Shown here: in pieces, positions 48,400 through 56,170 of the stretch
Layout: each line of letters opens with the position of its first letter
Position numbering within the stretch: position 1 is the first letter of the stretch
Virus record (IMG/VR): IMGVR_UViG_3300009151_000001
Span: 60,636-124,635 of that record
Source of the DNA: a virus
Reading direction: 5' to 3' (one strand)
DNA length: 64,000 nucleotides
The notes under the pieces: generated by a model
Told to the model about the DNA's origin: nothing
What the model saw: the letters and a program-made list of their open reading frames with translations, nothing else
Databases searched by the model: none
Translations under genes and position numbers: made by a program

Positions 48400-48679
48400 T
48401 GTGGAGTGTCATAAACATGACTCACTAACTCAAGAACTTATAGGAGATAGTGAAAGTATATGGTTAAAGTTTTCGTTTCTATTAGATACGGTTGTTGCTA
48501 TTAAAGAAACGTCATCTGATACAGATGAATTTAATTATAAAACCACTACGGTTTATATGGATGAAAACAGATCTTATATAATAGATACACCATTTACGGT
48601 ATTTGAAAAAATATGGATTGAGTTTGTAACTGGAGAATCTATTGATGATTACATGTCTAATAATAACGCAGAATTATAA
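48383..48679 (+). CDS. Hypothetical protein, 98 aa
   Basis: Beta/alpha protein; WLKFSFLLDTVVAIKETSSD and TVYMDENRSYIIDTPFTVFE. Ends 10 bp before the next start. Not recognised. Confidence 0.6.
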   Translation: MIHRCNVECHKHDSLTQELIGDSESIWLKFSFLLDTVVAIKETSSDTDEFNYKTTTVYMDENRSYIIDTPFTVFEKIWIEFVTGESIDDYMSNNNAEL

Positions 48680-48689
48680 AACAATAAAT

Positions 48690-49058
48690 ATGTCACAAGA
48701 ACAAGAAGTACAGAATGTTCCTACAAAAAAAGAAATAATATCTATGTTACAAGATCAGATAGATATTAGAGAGTTACAAGCTAAGTTAGCTCAGTTAAAC
48801 GCTGATATTGCTGCAGCTAAAGCTAAAGAGTTAGAAGCTCTTTCTTTTATAGGAAGAACAACACAAGGTGGTAGTCAAACTCCTCCGGGTAATGTTCACA
48901 CTATTACTCAACAAGATTTGGATAATAATCCAGAACTAATTGATGAAGGATTAAAAGTAGGAGATCAAGTGATGATTCCTACAGAAGAAGAAGTAAAGAA
49001 AGCTGAAGTTAATGAAGCTAAAGAAAGGAGTAAACGATCTCTTAAAAAAGTTGATTAA
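48690..49058 (+). CDS. Coiled-coil protein, 122 aa
   Basis: Start at MSQEQEVQNVPTKKEIISML (an upstream ATG lies in the previous gene). Long coiled coil (residues 20-60, AKLAQLNADIAAAKAKELEA), then a Gly/Gln linker and ELIDEGLKVGDQVMIPTEEE. Typical of a small crAss head-operon protein. Confidence 0.6.
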   Translation: MSQEQEVQNVPTKKEIISMLQDQIDIRELQAKLAQLNADIAAAKAKELEALSFIGRTTQGGSQTPPGNVHTITQQDLDNNPELIDEGLKVGDQVMIPTEEEVKKAEVNEAKERSKRSLKKVD

Positions 49059-49065
49059 TTAATTG

Positions 49066-49090
49066 TGGAGTGAGAACTATCTCACTCCAT
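49066..49090 (+). terminator. Hairpin, weak terminator
   Basis: GGAGTGAG / CTCACTCC stem with a 6-nt loop followed by an AT-rich tail with few Ts; may be a partial terminator or processing site. Confidence 0.5.
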
Positions 49091-49105
49091 TAATTTTATA
49101 AAAAC

Positions 49106-49474
49106 ATGGCAATAGTAAATAAAGTAGATAAAAAAATGAAGATGAATAGGTGGGCTATAGTAAAGTTCCAACTATTTACTTATTGTTATTTATATAAAAT
49201 TCAGATAAGTGATGCTGATCTGGATTGTCTAACTCTTTTGGCCACCGAGGGTGATCAAGAACTTACATCTTTTTGTACAAAAGCTCATGAAAAAAGTATT
49301 TTTTCATCTATACAATCTGTACGAAATTGTTTAACGAAAGCTGAAAAGAAAAGTCTTCTTATTAAGGAAGGAAAAAATAAAAAAAAGATATACATTAATC
49401 CAGAGCTTAATATACAATCAAAGGGAAACATATTATTAGAATATAAATTTTTGAGCGTTGCCACTGAATCCTAA
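49106..49474 (+). CDS. Hypothetical protein, 122 aa
   Basis: Mostly helical with a small winged-helix look (SSIQSVRNCLTKAEKKSLLI followed by a basic GKNKKKIYIN strand). Overlaps the IHF-like gene by 17 bp. A conserved crAss protein of this locus is likely. Confidence 0.6.
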   Translation: MAIVNKVDKKMKMNRWAIVKFQLFTYCYLYKIQISDADLDCLTLLATEGDQELTSFCTKAHEKSIFSSIQSVRNCLTKAEKKSLLIKEGKNKKKIYINPELNIQSKGNILLEYKFLSVATES

Positions 49475-49871
49475 AAAAGCTAAGAGAGATATAGGTTCTG
49501 TTGCTAAAGAACTTGATATTCCTGAGAATGTTGTAAAAGATGTAGTTGACTTTTATTGGAGAGAAGTGAGAAGAAACCTTTCTTCACTATCTTATCCAAG
49601 AATCCATATAACAAACTTAGGTGATTTTACTATTAAACATTGGAAACTAGATGATATAATAGAAAAACATGAAAAGTTTGAAGAAGTAAACAGACAACGC
49701 GGATTACAACAGATAACCGCTAGATTTAAGACAGCTGAAAATCTTTTTGAATTAAAGAAAATAAAACGACTTATCAACGAAGAAAAAGATAGAAAAGAAT
49801 TTGTTAAAGTAGAAAAACAACTTAACCATGAAATTAAGCAGAGAAAACATAATAAGGATCTGGAAGAGTAA
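49458..49871 (+). CDS. IHF/HU-like DNA-bending protein
   Basis: 137 aa. Helical N terminus (VAKELDIPENVVKDVVDFYW) then the beta-arm segment YPRIHITNLGDFTIKHWKLD, matching the R-I-x-I-x-x-L-G-x-F core of IHF subunits, followed by a basic C-terminal extension. Starts with TTG inside the preceding gene. IHF-like proteins near the terminase are usual in crAss-like phages and may help packaging or transcription. Confidence 0.78.
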   Translation: MPLNPKKAKRDIGSVAKELDIPENVVKDVVDFYWREVRRNLSSLSYPRIHITNLGDFTIKHWKLDDIIEKHEKFEEVNRQRGLQQITARFKTAENLFELKKIKRLINEEKDRKEFVKVEKQLNHEIKQRKHNKDLEE

Positions 49872-50166
49872 AGGTCAGATAGTAGAAGGGATTAAAAATT
49901 CAATATTCAAATCTGAAGATATAGAACTAATAGCTGAAGAAAGATTAAACATATGTAAAGCTTGTCCATCTCATCTATATGATGAACAAGGATCTGGTTG
50001 TATAGTGGGTTTATCAGCTCCTTGTTGTAACCAATTAAAAGGTGGATGCGGATGTTCTTTAAAACTAAAAACAAGAAGTCTTTCTTCTGAATGTCCTAAA
50101 GGATATTGGAAAGCTGAATTAACAGAACAAGAAGAAGATCAATTAAAAGAAAAATTAGGAATATGA
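49828..50166 (+). CDS. Cys-rich zinc protein, 112 aa
   Basis: Nine cysteines in three clusters (ICKACPS; SGCIVGLSAPCCNQ; GGCGCSLKLK, and SSECPKGYW) suggest two metal sites, with basic N and acidic C termini. Overlaps the IHF-like gene by 44 bp. I recall similar proteins at this place in crAss-like genomes; function unknown. Confidence 0.65.
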   Translation: MKLSRENIIRIWKSKGQIVEGIKNSIFKSEDIELIAEERLNICKACPSHLYDEQGSGCIVGLSAPCCNQLKGGCGCSLKLKTRSLSSECPKGYWKAELTEQEEDQLKEKLGI

Positions 50167-50999
50167 GTATATTAAGATTTACAGCACACGATCACAAGTA
50201 CACAACAATAGATAATCATGAAGAAGAGTGGTTATCTGTAACTAGTCTTATCAGTCAGTTTAAACAACCGTTTGATGCTGAAAAGATGTCAGTTAAGTCT
50301 TCTAAAAATAAAAAGAGTAAGTGGTATGGTATGACACCAGAAGCTATTAAAGAAGCTTGGAAAAATGAAGCTAACCGAGCCACAACTCTTGGAACATGGT
50401 ATCATAATCAACGCGAAAAAGATCTTTGTTCTTTTGAAACAATAGAAAGACATGATGTATCTATTCCTATTTATAAACCTGTAGAAATAGATGGAATAAA
50501 ATATTCTCCTAATCAAAAAATTGAAGATGGAGTATATCCAGAACATCTTGTATATTTAAGATCGGCTGGTTTATGTGGTCAAAGTGATCTTATCGAAGTG
50601 ATAGATAATGAAGTGTTTATTACAGACTATAAAACAAATAAGGAAATAAAAACAGAAGGATATGTTAGTTGGGATGGAATAACACAAAAACTAGCTTCTC
50701 CTATTTCTCATTTAGATGATTGTAATTATATACATTATGCATTACAACTATCTGTGTATATGTATATTATTCTTAAACACAACCCTAAATTAAAACCGGG
50801 TAAAATGTTTCTTCATCATATTCTTTTTGAAGAAGCCGGAAAAGATAAATATGGTAATCCTATTGCTGCATTAGATAGTAATGGTGATCCTATAGTGGAA
50901 CATGTTATTCCTTATGAAGTTCCCTATCTAAAGAGTGAAGTGATAAAAATTATACATTGGTTAGAAGATAATAAACATAAACTTAAACCTAAACATTGA
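50163..50999 (+). CDS. PD-(D/E)XK nuclease, Cas4/RecB-like
   Basis: 278 aa. Core: LGTWYHNQRE (helix with conserved His), then AGLCGQSDLIEVIDN and VFITDYKTNKEI (G-x-x-D...D-Y-K), then YALQLSVYMYIIL (QxxxY). All catalytic residues are intact. No Cys4 cluster is seen. Precedes the terminase operon, so it may process DNA ends for packaging or recombination. ATGA overlap with the previous gene. Confidence 0.83.
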   Translation: MSILRFTAHDHKYTTIDNHEEEWLSVTSLISQFKQPFDAEKMSVKSSKNKKSKWYGMTPEAIKEAWKNEANRATTLGTWYHNQREKDLCSFETIERHDVSIPIYKPVEIDGIKYSPNQKIEDGVYPEHLVYLRSAGLCGQSDLIEVIDNEVFITDYKTNKEIKTEGYVSWDGITQKLASPISHLDDCNYIHYALQLSVYMYIILKHNPKLKPGKMFLHHILFEEAGKDKYGNPIAALDSNGDPIVEHVIPYEVPYLKSEVIKIIHWLEDNKHKLKPKH

Positions 51000-51247
51000 T
51001 GAACTTTATAACAAAAGTTAAAGATAAATATTTTGTAAGAAAACAAGAACAAAACGATCTTGAACAGTTTTTATGTACTCTTCCTGGTAAATGTTCTAAA
51101 ATTTCTAAAATATATGTATGGTTAAATACTATTAGAGATTTATTTAATAAACAAAGAATGTTAGAAATAGATGAGAAATACACTTGGAAAGATTGGATAG
51201 AAACACAAGATGAATTAGCTAAGAAAAAATTAAAAGATGTCAGATAA
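50999..51247 (+). CDS. Hypothetical protein, 82 aa
   Basis: Starts at ATG overlapping the nuclease stop (TGATG). Basic and helical (KVKDKYFVRKQEQNDLEQFL). Not recognised. Confidence 0.55.
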   Translation: MNFITKVKDKYFVRKQEQNDLEQFLCTLPGKCSKISKIYVWLNTIRDLFNKQRMLEIDEKYTWKDWIETQDELAKKKLKDVR

Positions 51248-51440
51248 ACTACCGTCACTAGACGAATTAGAAGAACAATATTTAGAAGGAACACTTCCTG
51301 ATCAGTTAGCTTATGAGTATTTTAATAATGAAAGAATTGCTATTATTCATAGAGATGAGTTACATAAAAATGTTATATTAAATAATCTTTATGATACAAA
51401 AAGTAATGATAAGTTTTTAACAATAAAAACACGAGCATAA
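51237..51440 (+). CDS. Hypothetical protein, 67 aa
   Basis: Acidic N terminus (LPSLDELEEQYLEGTLPD), helical. Its stop shares a base with the next start. Not recognised. Confidence 0.55.
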   Translation: MSDKLPSLDELEEQYLEGTLPDQLAYEYFNNERIAIIHRDELHKNVILNNLYDTKSNDKFLTIKTRA

Positions 51441-51955
51441 TGATAAAACTTTTTGACATAGCGGGTGGTAAAATAATACCAACAGAACATTGTTACAGCC
51501 TTAGATTTCTTCAAAATATAATGAAGAACTATCCTGATGATTATTTACAGATATACTCATATTTGTTTTATATGACTTGTCCCAACCCAGACTTAAATCC
51601 ATTCTTTCACTTCAAAGAAGATGAGAAAGAAGAAGTTATATTAGAAGAGATTGGGGCTGAGTTTTCTACAGAAGATGATGATATTATACACGCTCTTTCA
51701 AGATGTAAACAAATGTATGAAACAGAAACCTCACGAGCTTATTACGGGATCAAGACGGCCATGGATAATCTTGGTAAGGTGTTATCTACAGAGACACCTA
51801 CATTTGGTCGTGATGGGTCTGCTGTGGGTATATTACGTATAGCTGAGAAGTTTGACGCGGTAAGACAATCTTATAAAGGAGTGTATAAAGATTTGATGGA
51901 TGAACAACAAACCACAGTAAGAGGTGGACAGAACAGAGCTTACGATGATAATTAA
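51440..51955 (+). CDS. Conserved packaging-region protein, 171 aa
   Basis: Helical protein with YLFYMTCPNPDLNPFFHFKE and a later AMDNLGKVLSTETPTFGRDG, then a helix ending in an unstructured tail. Conserved in crAss-like phages upstream of TerL to my recollection. A small-terminase role is a guess from position and size. Confidence 0.6.
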   Translation: MIKLFDIAGGKIIPTEHCYSLRFLQNIMKNYPDDYLQIYSYLFYMTCPNPDLNPFFHFKEDEKEEVILEEIGAEFSTEDDDIIHALSRCKQMYETETSRAYYGIKTAMDNLGKVLSTETPTFGRDGSAVGILRIAEKFDAVRQSYKGVYKDLMDEQQTTVRGGQNRAYDDN

Positions 51956-51958
51956 AAT

Positions 51959-52228
51959 ATGAAAAGAGCTAAAATACATATAGAAAACTGTCAGATAAAA
52001 TCAATAGAAAAAGCTATTATAGTAGCTAAATGTTTAGATACATTAGAAAAAGAAATAGGTATTAAAGAAACAGAAATATCTTTTAAAGATATGTTCATCT
52101 GTCCAGATATTGATTTAACGGTGTTAGCTAACTCAAAAGATCCGATGGAAAAGCTAGTAGGTGGTATCTTTATAAGAATGGATAGATTAAAATATGGTAA
52201 ACATAGTAATTATAAAACAAATAAATAA
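51959..52228 (+). CDS. Hypothetical protein, 89 aa
   Basis: IKSIEKAIIVAKCLDTLEKE and KEISFKDMFICPDIDL-type helices and strands; not recognised. Two bp before the next gene. Confidence 0.55.
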   Translation: MKRAKIHIENCQIKSIEKAIIVAKCLDTLEKEIGIKETEISFKDMFICPDIDLTVLANSKDPMEKLVGGIFIRMDRLKYGKHSNYKTNK

Positions 52229-52230
52229 AC

Positions 52231-52461
52231 ATGGAACAAAAGTTAACATTTGGAGAACAGTTAGTAGGATTAACATTTAATCCTAGTGGTGATGAAAGAG
52301 TACTTAAAGCTAAACAACTATGTGCTGAGTTAGCTAATCTAGTGAAGGAAGATAGTGATAATCATCCAGATAGTCATCTGAGAGATGTTTTATATTCTCA
52401 TACTATAGGTGAGATCTTAAACGCTCAGATGAACGTGGTAAAACTTTTAACACTTAAATAA
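52231..52461 (+). CDS. Acb1/ThsA-sponge-like small protein, 76 aa (Tad-like helical fold)
   Basis: MEQKLTFGEQLVGLTFNPSG followed by DERVLKAKQLCAELANLVKE and a second helix with HTIGEILNAQMNVVKLLTLK. The start pattern T-F-G-E-x-x-V-G-x-x-F-N-P-S-G and the two-helix layout match a widespread phage family whose members include the Tad-type sponge proteins that bind defence signalling nucleotides. This is recognised from memory; binding is not shown here. Confidence 0.5.
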   Translation: MEQKLTFGEQLVGLTFNPSGDERVLKAKQLCAELANLVKEDSDNHPDSHLRDVLYSHTIGEILNAQMNVVKLLTLK

Positions 52462-52467
52462 AAATTT

Positions 52468-52668
52468 ATGAATGAGTTATATAATTGGTTATTCCACAAA
52501 GGACTTGATGGAAACTGGGCCGCCATCCCCAGAGATAAAGTGGCTGATTATTTTAATGATTATAATACTCCTGGTATTATACGGTCATCTCAACTTGAAA
52601 CAGTAACAGAATTAGCTGCCAAAGTGACATATGATCCTGATTATTTAAAAACAATAGAATGTTTATAG
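52468..52668 (+). CDS. Hypothetical protein, 66 aa
   Basis: MNELYNWLFHKGLDGNWAAI then PRDKVADYFNDYNTPGII. The pattern W-x-F-H-x-N-...-W-A-A-I-P-x-D is one I associate with small phage proteins near TerL. Overlaps TerL start by 10 bp. Confidence 0.55.
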   Translation: MNELYNWLFHKGLDGNWAAIPRDKVADYFNDYNTPGIIRSSQLETVTELAAKVTYDPDYLKTIECL

Positions 52669-55600
52669 AAATTCCTACATACCAAAACAAATCCTGGAGC
52701 TCTACTGTGTTTCATACACGGGAAGAGTTTCGGGATTTTCTTATTCCTTTATTTAAAGAACCTGGACAATACAAGTTTAATGATGTAACGTCTTCAATAT
52801 TTAATGAACAAGGACGTTTGTTTGAAAAATATGGATACTATTGTTTGGCTCCGTTAAAAACAAAAGACTTTATTAAATACTGGGATGATCAAAAAGCTAA
52901 ATGTAGAAATGGTATAATAGTGATAGATGGTGAAGATACATGGTATATCACTAGAGATTATTATATGTGGCTTAATTTTCTTCCTATATATGATAAAGAA
53001 GAAAAACGATTTGCTTTTGCTAAAATAAGAGATGCTCAATATCATATGGCTCTATATGAGATATTAGCGGAGCTTCATTATAAACACGCTGTTATTCTAA
53101 AGAAACGGCAGATAGCTAGTTCTTATTTTCATATGGCTAAGTTTATTAACCAGTGGTATTTTGAACAAGGTGCTGTATTAAAACTAGGAGCTAGTCTTAG
53201 AGATTATATTAATGAGAAAGGATCTTGGAAGTTTCTTAATGAATATAAAAACTTTTTAAACGAACATACCGCTTGGTATCGTCCAGCTGAACCAGATAAA
53301 GTGGGCGCGTGGCAACAACAGATTAAAGTGAGGATTAATGGACGTGATACTTATAAAGGATTGAAGGGTACAATAAATTTGTACTCTTTTGAAAAAGATC
53401 CTACAAATGGTGTCGGTGGTCCCGTTACTTATTTTTTTCATGAAGAAGCTGGTATTGCTCCTAAGATGAATGATACTTATGGGTTTATGAAACCCGCTCT
53501 TAAATCTGGTCATATAATCACTGGTCAGTTTATAGCTGCAGGATCTGTAGGTGATCTTGACCAATGTGGTCCATTAAAAGAATATATACTTAATCCAGAA
53601 GCTAATGGTTTTTACGGAGTAGAATCTAATCTAATAGACAAAGATGGAACCATTGGGATTATAGGATTGTTTATTCCGGAACAATGGAGTATGCCACCAT
53701 ATATAGATGAACATGGAAACTCTTTAGTAGAAGAAGCTTTAGAAGCTTTAGAAAAAGAATTTGAGAAAGCTAAAAGAGATTTGGAACCAGCTGCGTATCA
53801 ACTTACTGTTTCTCAACATCCGCGTACAATAGAAGAAGCTTTTGCTAGTAGAAAACTATCTGTGTTTCCTCCACATTTGATAGCTAAACAACAACAACGT
53901 ATATCTGAAAAGACTTATTCTGTAGAATATTTAGAACTATCTAGAGATTCAGAAGGAAAGATAGTAGATAAACAATCTAGAAAAACTCCTATTATGGAGT
54001 GGCCAGTTAGTAAAAATACAGTGGATAAAGAAGGAGTGATATGTATATATGAACGTCCTCATAAAGATCCATCTTTTGGAATGTATTACGCTTCTGTGGA
54101 TCCCGTGGCTGAAGGTAAAGCCGAATATATTAATAATATGTTATATACACCTACTGGTAAAAAAAGAATAGGTGATATAAAAATAGGAGATGCTGTTATG
54201 AATCCTGATGGAACATCTACACTAGTTACTGGTGTTTTTCCACAAGGACAAAAAGAATTGTATAGAGTATTTTTTAATGATGGATTTAGTATTTTAGTTT
54301 GTAAAGAACATTTATGGTCAGTATATGCAAGTGATAATGATAAAATTAATCCCCATGTATTATCAGTAGATCAATTATTAGATTTAGAAGGATCCGTTAA
54401 AAGTTTAGGAGTAGGAAAAAATAAAACTAAAATATACAATACTAAAACTTATTATAAAAAAGGTAATATATCTAAATGGAAAATACCCATTACTAATCCT
54501 TTAATATTTGATAAAAATGAAATACCATTAGATTCTTATTTTTTAGGATTACTATTAGGTGATGGAGGAATATCTACTAGAAGTATTCACTATACATCTG
54601 CTGATAAAGAATTAATTGATCATATAAAAACTGTACTACCATCAGATATATCTATTAAACAAACTGGTAAATATGATTATAGAATTTCAACATCTAAATC
54701 TCGTAATTCTATAATGGGTATTTTACGAAGTTTAAATTTACAAGGTACCAAATCACAAACTAAATTTATACCAGAGATCTATAAGTATTCATCTATAGAT
54801 AATCGACTTGCTTTATTACAAGGATTAATGGATACTGATGGTTATTGTGGAAATCATGGAGCTGAATATTATTCTATTTCTTTTAATTTAGCTAATGATG
54901 TTGTAGATTTAGTTCATAGTTTGGGTGGTATAGCTAGAATAAGAAAAAAAATTACAAATAAAAAAAAGAAAAATGGGGTAGGTTATATTTACATAGTTAG
55001 AGTAAGTCTTCCTAAAATGTTTAATCCATTTAGATTAAAAAGAAAATCAAATTTATATAAACCTTCAAATAAGTTTTCACGATATATTTCAGATATAAAA
55101 TTTGAAAAGATTGATGAAGCTATTTGTATTAGTGTAGAAAATCCTAATAATCTATATATTACTGAACATGGTATTGTAACACACAATACCACTACGTCAG
55201 ATTCTTTATGTTCTATATACGTTTATAAGAATCCGCGGATGTTAATAAAAGATGATGGATCAGGAAAGATTGAAAGCTCATATGAGCGTGATGGTATAGT
55301 AGCTTCATGGTGTGGAAGATTTGATGATCTTAATAAAACACATGAACGTTTAGAACTTCTTATAGAATGGTATAACGCGTGGACTGTTGTAGAAAATAAC
55401 GTAGCTTTATTTATACAATATATGATATCTAAAAAGAAACAAAGACATCTTGTTCCTAAAAGTATGATATTGTTTCTAAAAGATATAGGAGCTAACTCAA
55501 ATGTGTTTCAAGAATATGGTTGGAAGAATGTAGGTACATTATTTAAAGGAACTATATTATCGTATGCTATAGAGTTTTTAAAAGAAGAAATTGATACAGA

Positions 55601-55928
55601 AACATTAGCTGATGGAACTATAGTAAAAACTATATATGGAGTGGAGCGTATTCCAGATCCTATGCTTCTTAAAGAGATGCAAGGATACCAAGATGGAGTA
55701 AATGTCGACAGATTGGTTGCGTTTGCGGCTCTTATAGCTTTTGCTAAAGTACAGCAATCTAACAGAGGTATGGCTCGTGATATAGAATATACAAAAAGTA
55801 ATTTGGACAACTCTAAAAAATTCAGTAGATTTAATATGAGTAATAGTCCTTTTAGACACATGGGAAACACTCGTGGCGGAGGATCAATGAGTTCTCCAAG
55901 AAGAAGTGCTTTTAAAAATATTAGATAA
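52659..55928 (+). CDS. Terminase large subunit (TerL) with an in-frame intein
   Basis: 1,089 aa precursor; 733 aa after splicing. The ATPase half has a Walker A-like VILKKRQIASS (146-155) and Walker B TYFFHEEAG (257-265). The nuclease domain starts at YASVDPVAEGK with D481. The intein (residues 488-843) is inserted seven residues after this catalytic Asp; the extein resumes TTTSDSLCSIYVYKN. TerL docks on the portal (encoded 240 bp downstream), pumps DNA and cuts concatemers. Unspliced protein should be inactive, so splicing gates packaging. Confidence 0.93.
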   Translation: MFIEIPTYQNKSWSSTVFHTREEFRDFLIPLFKEPGQYKFNDVTSSIFNEQGRLFEKYGYYCLAPLKTKDFIKYWDDQKAKCRNGIIVIDGEDTWYITRDYYMWLNFLPIYDKEEKRFAFAKIRDAQYHMALYEILAELHYKHAVILKKRQIASSYFHMAKFINQWYFEQGAVLKLGASLRDYINEKGSWKFLNEYKNFLNEHTAWYRPAEPDKVGAWQQQIKVRINGRDTYKGLKGTINLYSFEKDPTNGVGGPVTYFFHEEAGIAPKMNDTYGFMKPALKSGHIITGQFIAAGSVGDLDQCGPLKEYILNPEANGFYGVESNLIDKDGTIGIIGLFIPEQWSMPPYIDEHGNSLVEEALEALEKEFEKAKRDLEPAAYQLTVSQHPRTIEEAFASRKLSVFPPHLIAKQQQRISEKTYSVEYLELSRDSEGKIVDKQSRKTPIMEWPVSKNTVDKEGVICIYERPHKDPSFGMYYASVDPVAEGKAEYINNMLYTPTGKKRIGDIKIGDAVMNPDGTSTLVTGVFPQGQKELYRVFFNDGFSILVCKEHLWSVYASDNDKINPHVLSVDQLLDLEGSVKSLGVGKNKTKIYNTKTYYKKGNISKWKIPITNPLIFDKNEIPLDSYFLGLLLGDGGISTRSIHYTSADKELIDHIKTVLPSDISIKQTGKYDYRISTSKSRNSIMGILRSLNLQGTKSQTKFIPEIYKYSSIDNRLALLQGLMDTDGYCGNHGAEYYSISFNLANDVVDLVHSLGGIARIRKKITNKKKKNGVGYIYIVRVSLPKMFNPFRLKRKSNLYKPSNKFSRYISDIKFEKIDEAICISVENPNNLYITEHGIVTHNTTTSDSLCSIYVYKNPRMLIKDDGSGKIESSYERDGIVASWCGRFDDLNKTHERLELLIEWYNAWTVVENNVALFIQYMISKKKQRHLVPKSMILFLKDIGANSNVFQEYGWKNVGTLFKGTILSYAIEFLKEEIDTETLADGTIVKTIYGVERIPDPMLLKEMQGYQDGVNVDRLVAFAALIAFAKVQQSNRGMARDIEYTKSNLDNSKKFSRFNMSNSPFRHMGNTRGGGSMSSPRRSAFKNIR
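54120..55187 (+). other. Class 3-type intein with LAGLIDADG endonuclease in TerL
   Basis: 356 aa. It begins AEYINNMLYTPTGKK: position 1 is Ala, not Cys/Ser. Block B has VCKEHLW (W553), block F has AICISVENP (C823), and the junction is GIVTHN followed by Thr844. Ala1 with the Trp-Cys-Thr set is the mark of class 3 inteins, which start splicing from the block F Cys. The endonuclease motifs are LGLLLGDGG (629-637) and LLQGLMDTDG (719-728), both with their Asp. Confidence 0.87.
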
Positions 55929-55929
55929 T

Positions 55930-56163
55930 ATGGATCAAGAAATACATAAAAAGAAAATTGTTTTACTTTCCAGATTAAAAGAAGAAGGAGTTATAACATT
56001 AGAAGAAAGTTTATTACTTCTTAATGAAGAAGGTACTGAAAAAATCCCTATTTCTAAAAATCTTGAAGATGTTTTAAAAAGATATCATGAAAAATTAAAA
56101 ACTCGAATAGTTACATATCCTAATCCATATTTAAATAACAGTAATCCTTATAATATAACTTAA
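55930..56163 (+). CDS. Hypothetical protein, 77 aa
   Basis: Start at MDQEIHKKKIVLLSRLKEEG, two bp after TerL. Helical, with a Pro/Asn-rich tail (PNPYLNNSNPYNIT). Not recognised. Confidence 0.55.
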   Translation: MDQEIHKKKIVLLSRLKEEGVITLEESLLLLNEEGTEKIPISKNLEDVLKRYHEKLKTRIVTYPNPYLNNSNPYNIT

Positions 56164-56170
56164 TAATACA

